NCBI GenBank assembly: GCA_951217055.1
Contig: OX578277.1
Location: 71,775,455-71,839,454 of the forward strand
Length of the DNA stretch: 64,000 nt
Direction of reading: 5' to 3'
Source: Gerris lacustris
Lineage: Eukaryota > Arthropoda > Insecta > Hemiptera > Gerridae
Below, in pieces: positions 1-11,590 of the stretch. Position 1 is the stretch's first letter, and each line of letters opens with the position of its first letter. The position numbers and the translations under genes were made by a program. The notes beneath the pieces are model-generated. The model saw nothing but the letters and a program-made list of their open reading frames with translations. It did not search any database and had not been told where the DNA came from.

Positions 1-2596
1 TACGGAAAGACTAAGTATAATCCTTTAACAGATAATCGAAACGCATTTAGTTCGAAACAAATTTGTCGATTAAAATAAAAGGTAAATAAATAGTAGAAAG
101 ATGCGATATTTTATGAAGTAAAATTCGTCGATAAATATATTCTGCTTTAAAAGAACGAGTTGATTAAATATAATTGAAAACTAAAGAGCAATGACAACTC
201 TTTTACAAGATCCAACTTGGCACTAGTCCAGAAGAGGGGTGAATCAGTATGCAATCTTTAAATACTTGAACTGTAATCCAACTGCAGTCAGCCAAATAAA
301 GATTAATAGAGGAATGTTTTAATAACAATTATGACAATTCAAATTGATTGGATCAACAAGTTGACCAACTAGTCTTGCAACTTAAACAAGAGGGGGAAAA
401 CGTCTGAAGGACATGGTAATCTACTTAGACAACGAAAAAAAGTCACTCTGCATTAACCAGTATGCAGAGATACGATGCAGAGATGCATGAAACATTAATC
501 CCACAAGTTAATAAATTCAAATTTCAATCGGATATACTTTGCTTTGAAAAAATAAGTCAAGTAAATCCGGCATTATAAATTCAAACTTTCTTTTTATCAC
601 GTATAAATGAAAGAGAAGCAAACGATTTTAATATTGAAGAGCCTGAAGGTAAAGACTAGAGGTCTGTCTCGGGAGAGAGAATGCGAGAGTACCGACCTAA
701 CGGCTCCCTCTCCGACTGAAATGGCATAACGGGTCCTTCCGGAGGACCTGCACCCGGTTCCCTATGACGATCCTATCAGGAGCACCCATTAACCAGACAA
801 AACCCCAGACTGTCTATGGAACCTTTCCAGATAACCATCTTAAATACCCCAGGAGAGTTACCTACTCAAACGTTGAAACGGAACAAACGGCAAATAGATA
901 ACAGTTTATAGAATTATGCCGATAAACAAAATAGAGTAAAGTTTAGGACAAACAAGCCGAATCGTTGCTATTGTTTTTATTAAACTAAGAGACTAAGGTT
1001 GGGTACATCTAAACCTTTTGATATGTTAGACTTCAAGCAGTTACTGTGGAGTTATATTTCAGGTGTCACATTTCCACAGAAGCCATTTGAGTAATTAAAC
1101 GGAAATACGCAGTAGCATCACGGTTTCATGATCTTTCTCTGATTTACCGTGTCTAACAGTGTCAGTTACGGAAGGTAAATGCTCAAGGGACTTGTTAAAG
1201 AGGGCACGGGTGAAAAGATCGACTTCAGGACCTTTGCGGCCACCTGGTCTACGCCCTTTTGTTCTTCGCCTTTAACTTCTCGTACCTGAACCAATGACAC
1301 CGATACCCTCGAACTTCGACCTTCAAGAAATGCTCTCGTTAAAACCATGTCCTTTCCATTGTTCCCGTTTCGACTTTCAACCAGGCCGAGGCACCGCAAA
1401 AAGACACAAAAAAGTAAAGCTTGTAAAAATGTCAGATGGGAGTGCAGTATGTACGTGAGCCATAGGAGCACGGTGCCGTGCCCTTACTCAGGAATTCCCT
1501 TATGGTTTTACGCCACATGGGTTCAAACACCAAAGCTATAAATGACCACGAAGACGGTCTCACAGCAAGTACTCCTTCAAGAAATATTATAATGCTACCT
1601 GTAGTCATTTTAAGGTTTAAATTATTTTCTATAAACGAATTTTTAAAAAACTTTCTATCAACCAACGATTAAAACAAAAATCTGTAAGCGTAATTTTTCT
1701 TCAAACAGAATTTTTTTCACTTCTTGTAGAATTATATCTATTTTTCAGTTACTTCCTTGTTCCAGTAAAAATTACAATTTCCTATGACCTGTTGATGAGA
1801 CAGTTCATGAAAACAAGAAGGGGACCAAAAAAGAGATTTTGGAAAAAACGTCACACATGTAAAGGAAAGGATTTCTTCGGATGAGATCACACACTAGACA
1901 ACAAAAAGAAAACAGGGGAGAGAAGGAAGACGCCTGGGATACTCTACCATGCAAAGGCAGATGAGCCAATACATCTTCCCCTTCATCTTTCACAGCATCC
2001 CAATAAAAGAGGGAACTCGATTTTTTTTTCCTTATACCTCAAATGACAAAACTCTTCGAACCCAACAAGGGGGAGAGAGCAGTTTTTAATAGAGTACAAC
2101 TGAACTAGCAATGGGAAACGAGAGGCGTTCACACACAACACATCAAGTGATTCTCTTCTCTTTCCTGCACTCTCACAACAAACTACCAACTAAAATTTTT
2201 TTTTTTTTTTTGACAGATGAACCATATGACATGAAGTCCAATGTGAAATCTGTTTTTATACCCGTGAGTAATGAAGACAAGCTTTACATTTAGGGATATA
2301 ATTACACAATGTCATAAAAAAAAGTACTGTCAACTCAATAATCAATTAGGCAAATGTTTACAAAGCCTCAAACAACTTAACACATTGTAGTTGGAAACGA
2401 TAAAAATACAAATGAATAAATAGTAGGGGGGCATAAAGAGTATGTTCATTAAAAGAAAAGCATTATAATTTTTAAACAGATTATAGATACTCAGAAGCAA
2501 GCAGACCCAGGATTTAGTATAGTTATTTAAATTGTATGGTAGTTCTTTAGATTGTTACTCCCCTACGTTTTTTTTTTTAAATATATAAATGAATAA
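1..2596. other. no recognised gene; GC-elevated unresolved stretch at 650-1550
   Basis: Mostly AT-rich DNA without recognisable genes. The interval 650-1550 has clearly higher GC than its flanks. On minus it carries an open frame of about 59 codons (about 1287-1098) without a start Met, containing KGRRPGGRKGPEVDLFTRAL, which resembles an AT-hook-like basic patch. I do not recognise it. It may be a remnant of an old mobile element or an unannotated exon. Confidence 0.3.
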
Positions 2597-2730
2597 GGGC
2601 GGGGATTGGGGATACACATGAGCATTCACCCCAAATGAGCATGCGTTTCCGTTCAGCTCACCCTGTTCATTTATAAGGAAAATGGGGCGAACGCACGCTC
2701 ATTAGGGGCGAATGCTCTAGATCCCCACCT
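2597..2730. mobile_element. small MITE, PIF/Harbinger-like
   Basis: Inverted ends GGGCGGGGAT and AGGTGGGGAT (right end reverse-complemented), with longer imperfect arms. TAA is present directly outside both ends (2594-2596 and 2731-2733), which fits a 3-bp TWA target duplication. 134 bp, non-coding. Confidence 0.5.
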
Positions 2731-2837
2731 TAACACAAATAACTATAAAGACAAAGGGATTTTAGTCCAATGTACTTTGGGACAAAGGAATATCACACTT
2801 CTGTTAATAGTCAAAGAATAACATTCCGCACACCTTC

Positions 2838-2899
2838 TTTAGATTGTTACTCCCTCTGTTTTTTTTTACAAGTGGAGTAACAATTTAAAGAAGTGACAA
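2838..2899. repeat. hairpin inverted repeat
   Basis: CTTCTTTAGATTGTTACTCC pairs with GGAGTAACAATTTAAAGAAG across a T-rich loop. A partial third copy of the left arm occurs at about 2545. Probably a MITE end or solo fold-back. Confidence 0.5.
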
Positions 2900-4040
2900 T
2901 TTTATTGTAAGAAAGTATTACTTCACAATTTTTTTTACAATAACATGTCCATAGGAATTTAAATACCAAGTCCATTCCCCCCCCCCCCAGGTATACTACT
3001 TTATGTAAATATGTTTAAAAATAAATAAAAGTACATTCACACAATACAATTAAATTCTCAACTCTTCTATAAATTTAATTTAGGTGCATGGATTAACTAA
3101 TTAACACTGGTTATCATATTCCTAGGCAATAATATACTATCATTATCATCCTCAAAAAATTGGTGGGATTTGGAATTTTTAAATACAAGACCTTACATCA
3201 AAACAGAGAAATTTTCTACTGAGTTGAACAAATGTAAATGCTAAGAAAGTATAATAGTAATGAATTGCGAGCTAAGTAATGTGACAAACTTTTTTTAATT
3301 TTTCATATAGGTGGTATATTATATAAAGATAAAGTATTGTAATGGAGTAAAAATTCAATTTTTATGCATTTACTCGTTTTGAGGTCTCCTTAGTCCAAAA
3401 ATTGGTTTTAAAACAATGTCAGTATGCTGTGTGCAGACTGTGCTAAAGCATGAAGCCTTAATTTACAAAGGAAATTAAAATATCAATATGAGAAAGTTTT
3501 GTACGATTTATAGGACCAATTTTTCCCCCTTCTTTTTATTTTATCAGCTCATCTTCTATTTGTACATAAAATTAGAGTTTGGTGAATATTATTGTCAAAT
3601 GCTAAACAAAAGTTGGAAACTGTTACCACAGCTAATCATAACCAAATTTGAAGAGCTTTTTACAATTTTAATTATGCGTGCGGTCTAAAAGATAATACAT
3701 GAGGAGGCGCGCACCCCTGATAGAACTTAATCTGTTTTAAATGCCTACACAACATGTAAAATAAATATAAACATAAACATCTTAGCCAAATATTTCAAAA
3801 CATGTTTAAATTAGTTTTATTATTTATTTAAAATTATAAAATATTGTTGTTTAGTCTCACAATTTTCCAAATACAAAATCAGTCAGTCTCAATTAGAATT
3901 TTCATATTTTAACTTTTTTATGTACATTTTTATTATTTTATTTTTAAATACCGGTACCATATTAATTTCTTTTTTAATTTTTAAATTTTACTAAAATTAG
4001 CGGAATAATTAAATTTAAATCAAATTATAATTATTATTAA
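2900..4040. other. no gene seen
   Basis: AT-rich spacer with a C10 tract near 2980. Short open frames here have no family resemblance. Confidence 0.4.
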
Positions 4041-4380
4041 CTTCGGGAAACAGACGGATAAAAATAGACTCCAGCGTGGGGATTTGAACCACGGGCCTCT
4101 TTTTAATTTAAAACAAATAATTATTATTAACTACGGGAAACAGACGGAGAAAAATAGACTCCAGCGCCAGGATTTGAACCACGGGCCTCTTTTTAATTTA
4201 AATCAAATTATAATTATTACTAACTACGGGAAACAGACGGAGAAAAATAGACTCCAGCGCCAGGATTTAAACCACGGGCCTTGCCTTTGAACCGAGGCCC
4301 GTGGTTCAAATCCCGGCGCTGGAGTCTATTTTCCTCCGTCTGTTTCCCGTAGTTAATAATAATTATAATTTACTTTAAAT
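4041..4380. repeat. tandem plus inverted tRNA-like (SINE-like) repeat units
   Basis: Three direct units start at about 4041, 4131 and 4224, each beginning cgggaaacagacgg. They are followed by one inverted unit at 4283-4380. Read on minus (the inverted unit on plus), each unit contains GTGGTTCAAATCCCGGCGCT. This resembles a tRNA T-arm with pol III B box (GGTTCRANTCC) followed by an acceptor-like stem. No full cloverleaf or A box is visible, so these are tRNA 3'-half-derived repeats, not a tRNA gene. The inverted unit makes a strong hairpin. Confidence 0.6.
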
Positions 4381-4502
4381 TAAAATTTAATCTTTCCTTA
4401 GTAAGAATACTACCAAAATCGTAAAATATGAATTAAATTTAAGTGAAAGTGGCACGGGTCCCCTGTCAAGACAATATGAGCACAGAATTGAAGCATAATC
4501 AC

Positions 4503-6482
4503 CAGAGACCTTCAAAATGTAGCATTTATTTTTATGAAATGTGGCACTAAAAAATGTGGCAATATGGCACTTATTTTGGCCAAATGTGGCATTTATTTTA
4601 GCTAATGTGGCATTTATTTTTCAACTTTCCAACCCCCCCCCCCCCCCCCCTCCCCTTTCCATTGTAAAAGGGATATTAAATCGTGCAACTTGAGTCCTAT
4701 TAACTACATTATTACTAGGGTTAGGAATTATTGTCTCTAAGAAGCCTAAATACATTCTCTCTGCATGCCCGAAATATTCTTTTATATTCTCTATCAATTA
4801 TTTAGGCCAACCGGGGGGAGGGGGGGATTTGAAAAGACACATTATTAGAATTTGAGCATATACATACTTATATGTATATAAGATGAAAAAGGTTTCTTAC
4901 TTATACACTACTTTTTATGTAGCAATTTGCTTTGTAAACAAATTTCAAATTAAAATTATTATACTTTAATTAAACTTCTATACTTTAATTCAAATTATTA
5001 TACTGTACAATAATTATCTTTTCAATATTTTCTGTGGTGAATTTCTAGCGATTGTTTGCTAGTATATTTTTTAATTTAAAAAATGACCTTTTCACGTTGG
5101 TGGAAACAATTGGCATATACATACTTCAATATAAAGCAGTCTTTAAAACTTGATACTGCGTCTCTGCCCTGCATTATTTTAACCCTTAAGCGCCCAGGAT
5201 AACATTAACAATTTCATTCAAATCTGGATTTACATTTAAAGCAGCTTCCAGTATTTTTCGGGCTTGCTCTCCTTTTTGGCCCGGCAACTCCATCGCAGCT
5301 TTTTGGAGCTCCAAGACAACTTAAGCAGCTGAAGTCAACGAAGTGCCTTGCACCTCTTCTTCTTTCATCTGTGGCAACTTAAAAAAATGAGCTCGTATAA
5401 AATTTAGCTGCGTCAAAGTTTGAACGTTTCCCAGTGCCTGCTTGGCTATTTTAATTGCCATGTTATCCTCTTCGTCGAATTCTTCTAATAGAACTTTCAC
5501 TTTTTCTCCATGTTCTGCGTAATAAAGGGCCGCTCTTATTTAAGTTTCCCATCTTGTTAGGATAGGCTCTGAAGGAAGAGGGGTCCCTGGTAGCATTTCC
5601 TTGAAGATTGGCACTCGGCTTAGAGCTTTAATAAAAATTTGTTTACCCCACTGAAATTAAGTCATTTACAGCTGGTAAAAAACAGCATGGGCCAAGCAGG
5701 TTACATGGACCATTTTAGGGAACACACTTTCAAACACACCCCCGCTTTCAGTATGTATGCAGCGCTGTCAGAGCAGGGCAGTTCGGTTACTTCTATTCTT
5801 TGGCATGGTCAAAAATTTAATACACAAACAAAGTTTAAAATCACTGGGAAAGTTCGAAGGCTATAAGAACACAATAACTGTCAACAACCAGAGAGGTGGA
5901 ATGATATTGGTCAAGTATCTGACTCAGGTACACCTGAGACTGGAAGAGGGAAGGCACCGTTAGCAAAAAACCCAAAATATAACACTATGTTTCTAAAGGA
6001 GGAGTTAATCCCTAAACCATTCAATATTACTACGAATGTGCCAATGGTTATCCTCTAAGTATGCTACTTATACCTTTTAAGGGTAATTGGTATTGAACAC
6101 AACACTACCTGCGTCTTTCCCCAGATTATTTGCTACACGCGGCTTTAAACTTGATTTTTTTAACCTTAGAACTTCTACCCGAGACGAAGTGTGTCACTAC
6201 CCTAAGATAGGAATCCACGTCACTTGGGGAATCCTCAGCACCTTGGAATCCTGCCCTGCAAGGGCGTATCTTACCTGGTTTTATGGGTTGAAGCAGAACC
6301 CCTTAATAGAATATTAGAACATTTCTATTTTTTTTCTGAGAACTTAACCCAAATAAGGCAAAATGTGGCACTAAGTGTGGCATTTTACCGAAAATCGGCA
6401 AAATGTGGCTTTTTACCGAAAAATAGGCAAAATGTGGCATTTTAGTATGGCGCCATGGCAAAAAGGCATTTGAAGGTCTCTG
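4503..6482 (-). mobile_element. degenerate full-length hAT transposon
   Basis: Termini are CAGAGACCTTCAAAATG at the left and, reverse-complemented, CAGAGACCTTCAAATG at the right. Perfect 8-bp target duplications ATAATCAC flank it (4495-4502 and 6483-6490). These are hAT hallmarks. Both ends carry several copies of AATGTGGCATTT-type motifs within 130 bp, like hAT subterminal transposase-binding repeats. A decayed transposase lies inside on minus. A C-tract of about 21 near 4629 is probably slippage. 1,980 bp. Confidence 0.85.
5190..5790 (-). pseudogene. hAT-like transposase remnant
   Basis: Reading minus from about 5790 through one frameshift gives blocks AYILKAGVCLKV, then MVHVTCLAHAV, then FIKALSRVPIFKEMLPGT, PILTRWET and AALYYAEHGEKVKVLL. 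The LTRWxTW-AALYYAE block is known from insect hAT-superfamily transposase-like proteins. At least two in-frame stops (after RWET and after SLTSAA) and a frameshift make it non-functional. It lies inside a TIR/TSD-bounded hAT element, which supports the call. Confidence 0.65.
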
Positions 6483-6888
6483 ATAATCACACACGATGTC
6501 AAATAATGACGTACTTCTGATAAAAGCAAGAGATGTAGTTAGAAAAATCCCCACCTTCCAACCTCTCTTATTTCTCTCTAAAGTTCTTCTAAAGTTAAGC
6601 TCTCTTATTTCTCTCAGTTTTATCTAAAACTTGGGCCCAAAAACGATAACAAGACACAGCACAAATACCTTAGGTAGAATTCAATAGGATTCAGAGAAAC
6701 AATTCTCCAGGGACCAAAAGACAGTTTTAAGGATTTATGAGACTTATGAACAAGGAATTTTGAAGTCTACAAAATCCTGCCAAATCCTAAAAAAGCAAAG
6801 AAGAATAGAATCAGAGGAATGTTAAAATGAATCCGAAATTTTTAAAAAACTTACCCATAAGACAATTGAAAAGGAATTATAATTAACA

Positions 6889-7443
6889 ATTTCTTATTAA
6901 ATGGATATGTTTTAGGTGTAATAAAAACAATTTTTTTTTTTTTTTTTCTTTACATGAGACGTTTCGACCCTTACAAGGTCATCTTCAGTCATCGATCATT
7001 TATTAATTAATGGTGTATAATATCTATCTCCATAGGAGAGGGTCTTGAACAAGTACGATTAAGTTAAAATTTTTGTAATTATAATAATTAACATCTTTAA
7101 AATTAACAATGGACATGTTACTAAAACAAAACAATTATACTACTTAATTATAATTTAAAATATTTAGTGATGTAAAAACATGTAAATTATAATTAAGTAG
7201 TATAATTGTTTTGTTTTAGTGACATGTCCATTGTTAATTTTAAAGATGTTAATTATTATAATTACAATTTTAACTTAATCGTACTTGTTCAAGACCCTCT
7301 CCTATGGAGATAGATATTATACACCATTAATTAATAAATGATCGATGACTGAAGATGACCTTGTAAGGGTCGAAACGTCTCATGTAAAGAAAAGAAAATA
7401 AATTTTGTTTTTATTACACCTACATATCCATTTAATAAGAAAT
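6889..7443. mobile_element. 555-bp near-perfect fold-back element with ribozyme-like motif
   Basis: The left arm (6889 to about 7150) is the reverse complement of the right arm (about 7185-7443), around a loop of roughly 25 nt. Each arm carries CTGAAGATGACC...GGGTCGAAACGTC (7349-7379 on plus, mirrored at 6958-6988 on minus). This resembles the hammerhead-type motif of Penelope-like retroelements. There is no coding sequence. A T-rich tract interrupts the left arm near 6932. Confidence 0.7.
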
Positions 7444-7504
7444 TTAAAATTTGTGAAAGGTGTAAATTTCAACGTTCGTTTAATAAATTATAATTAACTA
7501 AATC

Positions 7505-7580
7505 TCACCTTATTGGAGTTGGGAATCAAACCCCAGTATGAAAGGCGAATGCGATAGCAATAGCTACCGTGGACCCCAAG
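7505..7580 (-). repeat. tRNA-derived SINE-like fragment
   Basis: On minus, GTAGCTATTGCTATCGCATT (A-box-like) is followed by CTGGGGTTTGATTCCC (B-box-like), at tRNA-type spacing of about 35 nt. No cloverleaf fits fully. Common form of invertebrate tRNA-SINE head. Confidence 0.4.
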
Positions 7581-7589
7581 GAGCAGGGA

Positions 7590-9117
7590 GTAAGTAAGAG
7601 GAGTATCACAAGAAAAGATAATAAGAAAATACATGCTTATCACCATAAATTTAATAATAATAGAATTTGAGGATCCTTAAAGATAGTAATTTAGAATTCT
7701 TGTACATACTATTACAATGTTTGTTAAGAGTTTTTATAACAATAAAAAGTTTTTCCAAAAAGCTTCTATACAAAGTTCTATATCTTCTTAGAAAAATTAA
7801 TTAAAACTATCACTAAATCAAATTACAGTTTCATAAAGCAAAGCTTAGCATCCAATAAGCATAATCATAGTATTAATTGTTATAAGAATGATAAAAAGAA
7901 AAAACTAAATATAGGCTACACACAAATAGAAAAGAAGGAAAAAACAAACTAAGGGCTGGTTTATATGAATGAAAAAAACAACAACAATGTGACAGCAGAA
8001 TCAGTTCTGAATGGGAAAAGAACACAGGAATTTGATGACCCCGCCATTTCTTGAAGAAATATTTACGTCATATGGTCTATCTATAAACGTATTCAAAGAG
8101 GGAAAGAGATGTATAGAGTCAAGAGAAGGATGCACAAGTAAAGTCGTGTGTCAAGGATTGGCTCAGCTGTCTCAAGGAATGTTGATGTAAGCAGATATAA
8201 TAGACTTGTCTCTCAGCTGCTTGAGGCATTCAAAACAGATAAATATACCAACGCAAGCAGTTATTCCCCCAACACCCAGCGCCTGCCTATAAATAAAACT
8301 AGGAGTTTAGACCAGAGGTGAATTAGGCGATGCAAATAGATTTTTATAAGCACCCCCTTTTTTATAATCCTCTACATTTATTAGTTTATTTATTTTACAG
8401 ACGATTATATTCTTTTTTTAAAAAATAAATAATGTATGTAAATTACGTTCCACCTGGTCTAAATAAGTTGAATGTCCTTCCACAAATTATGTCACATACC
8501 GTGGCCCCTCTTTAATAATTAACTAACTTATCTTCAAAACTGATAGACCATTAAATTATATCCTGCAATATAAAATATAAGTAATGAAAGAAATTACTGT
8601 AAATTTAAATACCAATAATACTAACTAGTTATTAACATTAAAATTAAACAGATAATTTTAAGTTAACTGGCGAAATGTCCTAATTTTGAGTCTTGTTACT
8701 TTTATACGTGTCATAAACTAAGTCATGGTGATCTCAACAATAAACAAAAATTACAGTAAATGTATAAAAGACGTAGTATCTGTTAAAAAAAATAAATAAA
8801 TAAATAAATAAAAATAATAATGAAAATGTTGTAGTAAATAACTCATTTAAGACAGAAGTAGTAAAATCAAACTAGTACCAAGTGTTGAATACATTTAAGA
8901 GGTGACTAAAATGGGGCACTACCTGCCCATCAAACCTTAACTTTAAAAATATTTATTTTACTATGGCACAATGCCACCCTTAATAAGAATAATTTAAAAG
9001 TAAGTAAGTTTGTGATAGATGAATGGACAGTAAACTTTATGGACTATAAAGTTACTGGAGATTTTTTACTTCCAAATCAACGGTATGATAACTGGAGGGA
9101 AAATAATCAAAGATTCT
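7590..9117. other. no gene seen; AAAT microsatellite
   Basis: AT-rich spacer with an (AAAT)n tract around 8788-8815. No reading frame with family resemblance. Confidence 0.4.
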
Positions 9118-9121
9118 TTAA

Positions 9122-9374
9122 CCCATTGAATGCGTAATCCAATTTATGAACCTACCTAAGTGACTGAATAAAATTTACACAATTTTAAAAGTCAATTAAA
9201 AAAAAATGTTTGGATCTACTGTGGATACAAACGTCAGCAGGCCTGACGGAGCCTTGCAAGATGGTTCTACTCGAGGCATGGAGAATAGAGCTACTGAGGG
9301 CTGAAAGGGAGGGCCACTGTTGATCCACCCGCCAGGCGCGTTAGCACGGCATGGATCCACCCGCATTGAATGGG
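9122..9374. mobile_element. piggyBac-type MITE
   Basis: TTAA (9118-9121) then CCCATTGAATGCG at the left; CGCATTGAATGGG then TTAA (9375-9378) at the right. A TTAA target duplication with CCC...GGG inverted ends is the piggyBac signature. 253 bp, non-coding, GC-rich in its right half. Confidence 0.8.
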
Positions 9375-9777
9375 TTAAGAAACATTTTTAACGAGATTTA
9401 TAAGCGTTACTGATACATAGGCAGAAAGAGATGTAAAATTTTCAAAGTACAGAAGCTTCATTAAATTATAACACTAGTCTCCATACCGGGAAGATAGGTT
9501 TAGATGACAAAATCAGCATTTAAAGAATGTTCCTTCTTTTACAAAAGGTATAATTGCTAACCTTAATTATTAACAAAAATACTTTTTGATATTACACATA
9601 TGGAAAATAACCAACCCATACTTTACATTTAGGCCTATGAGAACTATCTCTTCGCAAACACAGAATTAAGTTAGAACTTTAATTAGCCAGTAATGGCCAA
9701 CCCGAAGAATGATAGAAATAAATGTACTCATGAAGTACATTTTATTCAACAATTATTTTATTTTAAGTAACTTGTTT

Positions 9778-9782
<5 letters not shown>

Positions 9783-9810
<28 letters not shown>
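9783..9810 (+). repeat. poly(A) tract
   Basis: About 28 consecutive A. It could be a retroposon tail, but no body was recognised upstream. Confidence 0.6.
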
Positions 9811-9903
9811 CATTGGTTTAATATTTTGGATTGTGCTATATCACAAGCCATTAACCACGGTTAAATCTTAAGGCATGCTTAGTAATAAAATTTAATGACT
9901 CAC

Positions 9904-10247
9904 CTGACATAAATGATTATTCCATTAGATAGGATCCTTTTCCAACCAAAAGGAGGTGAAATGGCATCCGGTTTATATTCACAGTTCTCATTATTTTCGG
10001 ATGAGGGAGTTAGACCGTTATCTGCCGAACTTGAACAAACCGACTCGACAAGAACAGGGCGCACCGTTTCAACACTCACACCGTCAAACTTGTTAGTACG
10101 GTAGTAGACTGCGCCTTGCTTCGGCACACTTAAGGGGGCTTGTAACGCGGTAGAGGCATTGCCGTGCAACTCGGATGCGACACTGTACACTAAGACATTG
10201 TTCTGATGATCAGGCTGGGATGGATGCGCAGGTGCCTTGTCGGCCAT
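9904..10247 (-). CDS. N-terminal exon of a methyl-CpG-binding-domain protein
   Basis: An open frame from ATG at 10247 encodes 114 residues before the donor CAG|GTGAGT at 9903. The first 95 or so residues are Ser/Pro/Asn-rich and look disordered. The end, SPPFGWKRILSNGIIIYV, matches the start of an MBD, where the family continues YVSPSGT. The split codon AG|N fits the expected Ser. In animals MBD proteins act in the nucleus as chromatin readers. The closest style is MBD5/MBD6/sba, but this cannot be proved from half a domain. The next exon was not found at lower coordinates and probably lies outside the window. A pyrimidine-rich CCTCCCAG just upstream of the ATG may be an acceptor, which would imply an upstream 5' UTR exon. 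Confidence 0.68.
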
Positions 10248-11104
10248 ATTCCAACTGGGAGGCCAGAGTTAACATCACTGGTGCAATGCCTTATCATAAC
10301 AGTTCCCTGTAACATGAGACCTCCATTAATATATCGCAACAGAAAAGGGATAAAAATCAATAAGATAGAATCTTACTTTATTAATAATAATAAACTCTGT
10401 TCAATTCCTAAGTCACAACTAACTCCCAAATACTGTAATAGCTAAAATCACCTTATCAATCATACAAAACTAGCTTTAGAACCAAGTACCTAATATAAAT
10501 TAAGATCTTCCAGAGGAGACTGTGTCAGAGATTTTGTGAATTCCAATGTTTCAAACCCTTTACAGAGATTGTTTTCAAAGGAGTTGTTCGTGATAAGAGT
10601 AATTTGCAACTGAGTTATCTCAAGTCCATTTACAAAGACTCTCATCATGAACAACTCACTTGAGAAGGATACCAGTAATGGGTTCGAAATGTCAGGACTC
10701 CTCCAGAAGATCTAGATTTATTAGACTCTGGCCTCGGAAACCTATGGTATGGTATAGTTTTAGAACTAAGGGTTAATTTCAAAAGAATACAAACGCATGT
10801 CTATAAAAAATTCAAAAAAGTAAATTTTTACTTTAAGTTAGCAGATTTTAGGGTGAAGGCCAAAGTATTGATAAGGGAAAGCTAAACAAACATACATGAC
10901 AGATCTGAAGCTCAGAGCTGCTGTAAATATTTAACTTTAGTCAGCTTAACTTCGCTGATTCTGAAAACCTACATGCAGAGTTCACTAATTTCTACATATT
11001 TTGGGTGGGTTTGAGATAAACCTTTTTTACAATTAATAACTTTATTCAAGGCCATTAAAAATAAATATCTGAGGAATCAATGATGTCATGTTAAGTTAGG
11101 TCAC

Positions 11105-11200
11105 TAAGAAAGATACCACATTTCTCAGGGATTCGAACCAGATACGTCAGTGTAAGGAAAAACAGCAAGTTTGATAACGAGGTTTAGGTATTATCTAGTC
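11105..11200 (-). repeat. tRNA-like SINE fragment
   Basis: On minus, CTGGTTCGAATCCC is an exact pol III B box. About 45-70 nt upstream the sequence is A-box-like but weak. Probably a SINE head fragment. Confidence 0.35.
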
Positions 11201-11384
11201 TAGCGGTTTTCAAAATTTTGAAAAGCCCTTTAAAAAAAAATCACCTCCACCCGACCCCCAGTCTTTTGATGTGTTGAAAGAGTGAACTTCTCATAAGTAT
11301 CAAGCTTTGCACAAGCCCACCCAGGAATGCACCATGCAACTGAAGATTGAGATAGTTGAAACAAGGCAGCAGACTTCCTACGTT

Positions 11385-11590
11385 TAACAAAATATGCACT
11401 GAATCTGTCTGTCTGTCTGTCAGTAACATTTAAGTGAACGACAATAACTTCAGCAAAAATTATCCAATTTAATTGAAATTTGGTATACGTATTCCTTCTA
11501 TTTGTGATCAGGTAGGCATTTGTGCGTAAACATGAGATTTGGAATTTTGGACAGAAAAATATTTTACTTAATCTGTGATGAGACATTATT
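11385..11590 (+). repeat. R2-family fragment
   Basis: Contains AACAAAATATGCACTG, then (CTGT)n, then AATTGAAATTTGGTATACGT, the same order as in the long R2 copy at 48627-49389. Open frames across it (QTDRQ...) are products of the simple repeat. Confidence 0.5.

Noticed and set aside
4224..4345. A functional tRNA gene
   Set aside because: Only a T-arm/B-box-like part is present; no A box, anticodon arm or full cloverleaf, and the unit is repeated and inverted.
7345..7383. A confirmed active hammerhead ribozyme
   Set aside because: An extra U lies between the core and stem II, and stem III is reduced to one pair; only a resemblance is claimed.
11230..11586. Frames with QTDRQ/DRQTD motifs (also near 44100 and 48700)
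   Set aside because: They come from the (CTGT)n part of R1/R2 repeats; frames differ between copies and are not conserved.
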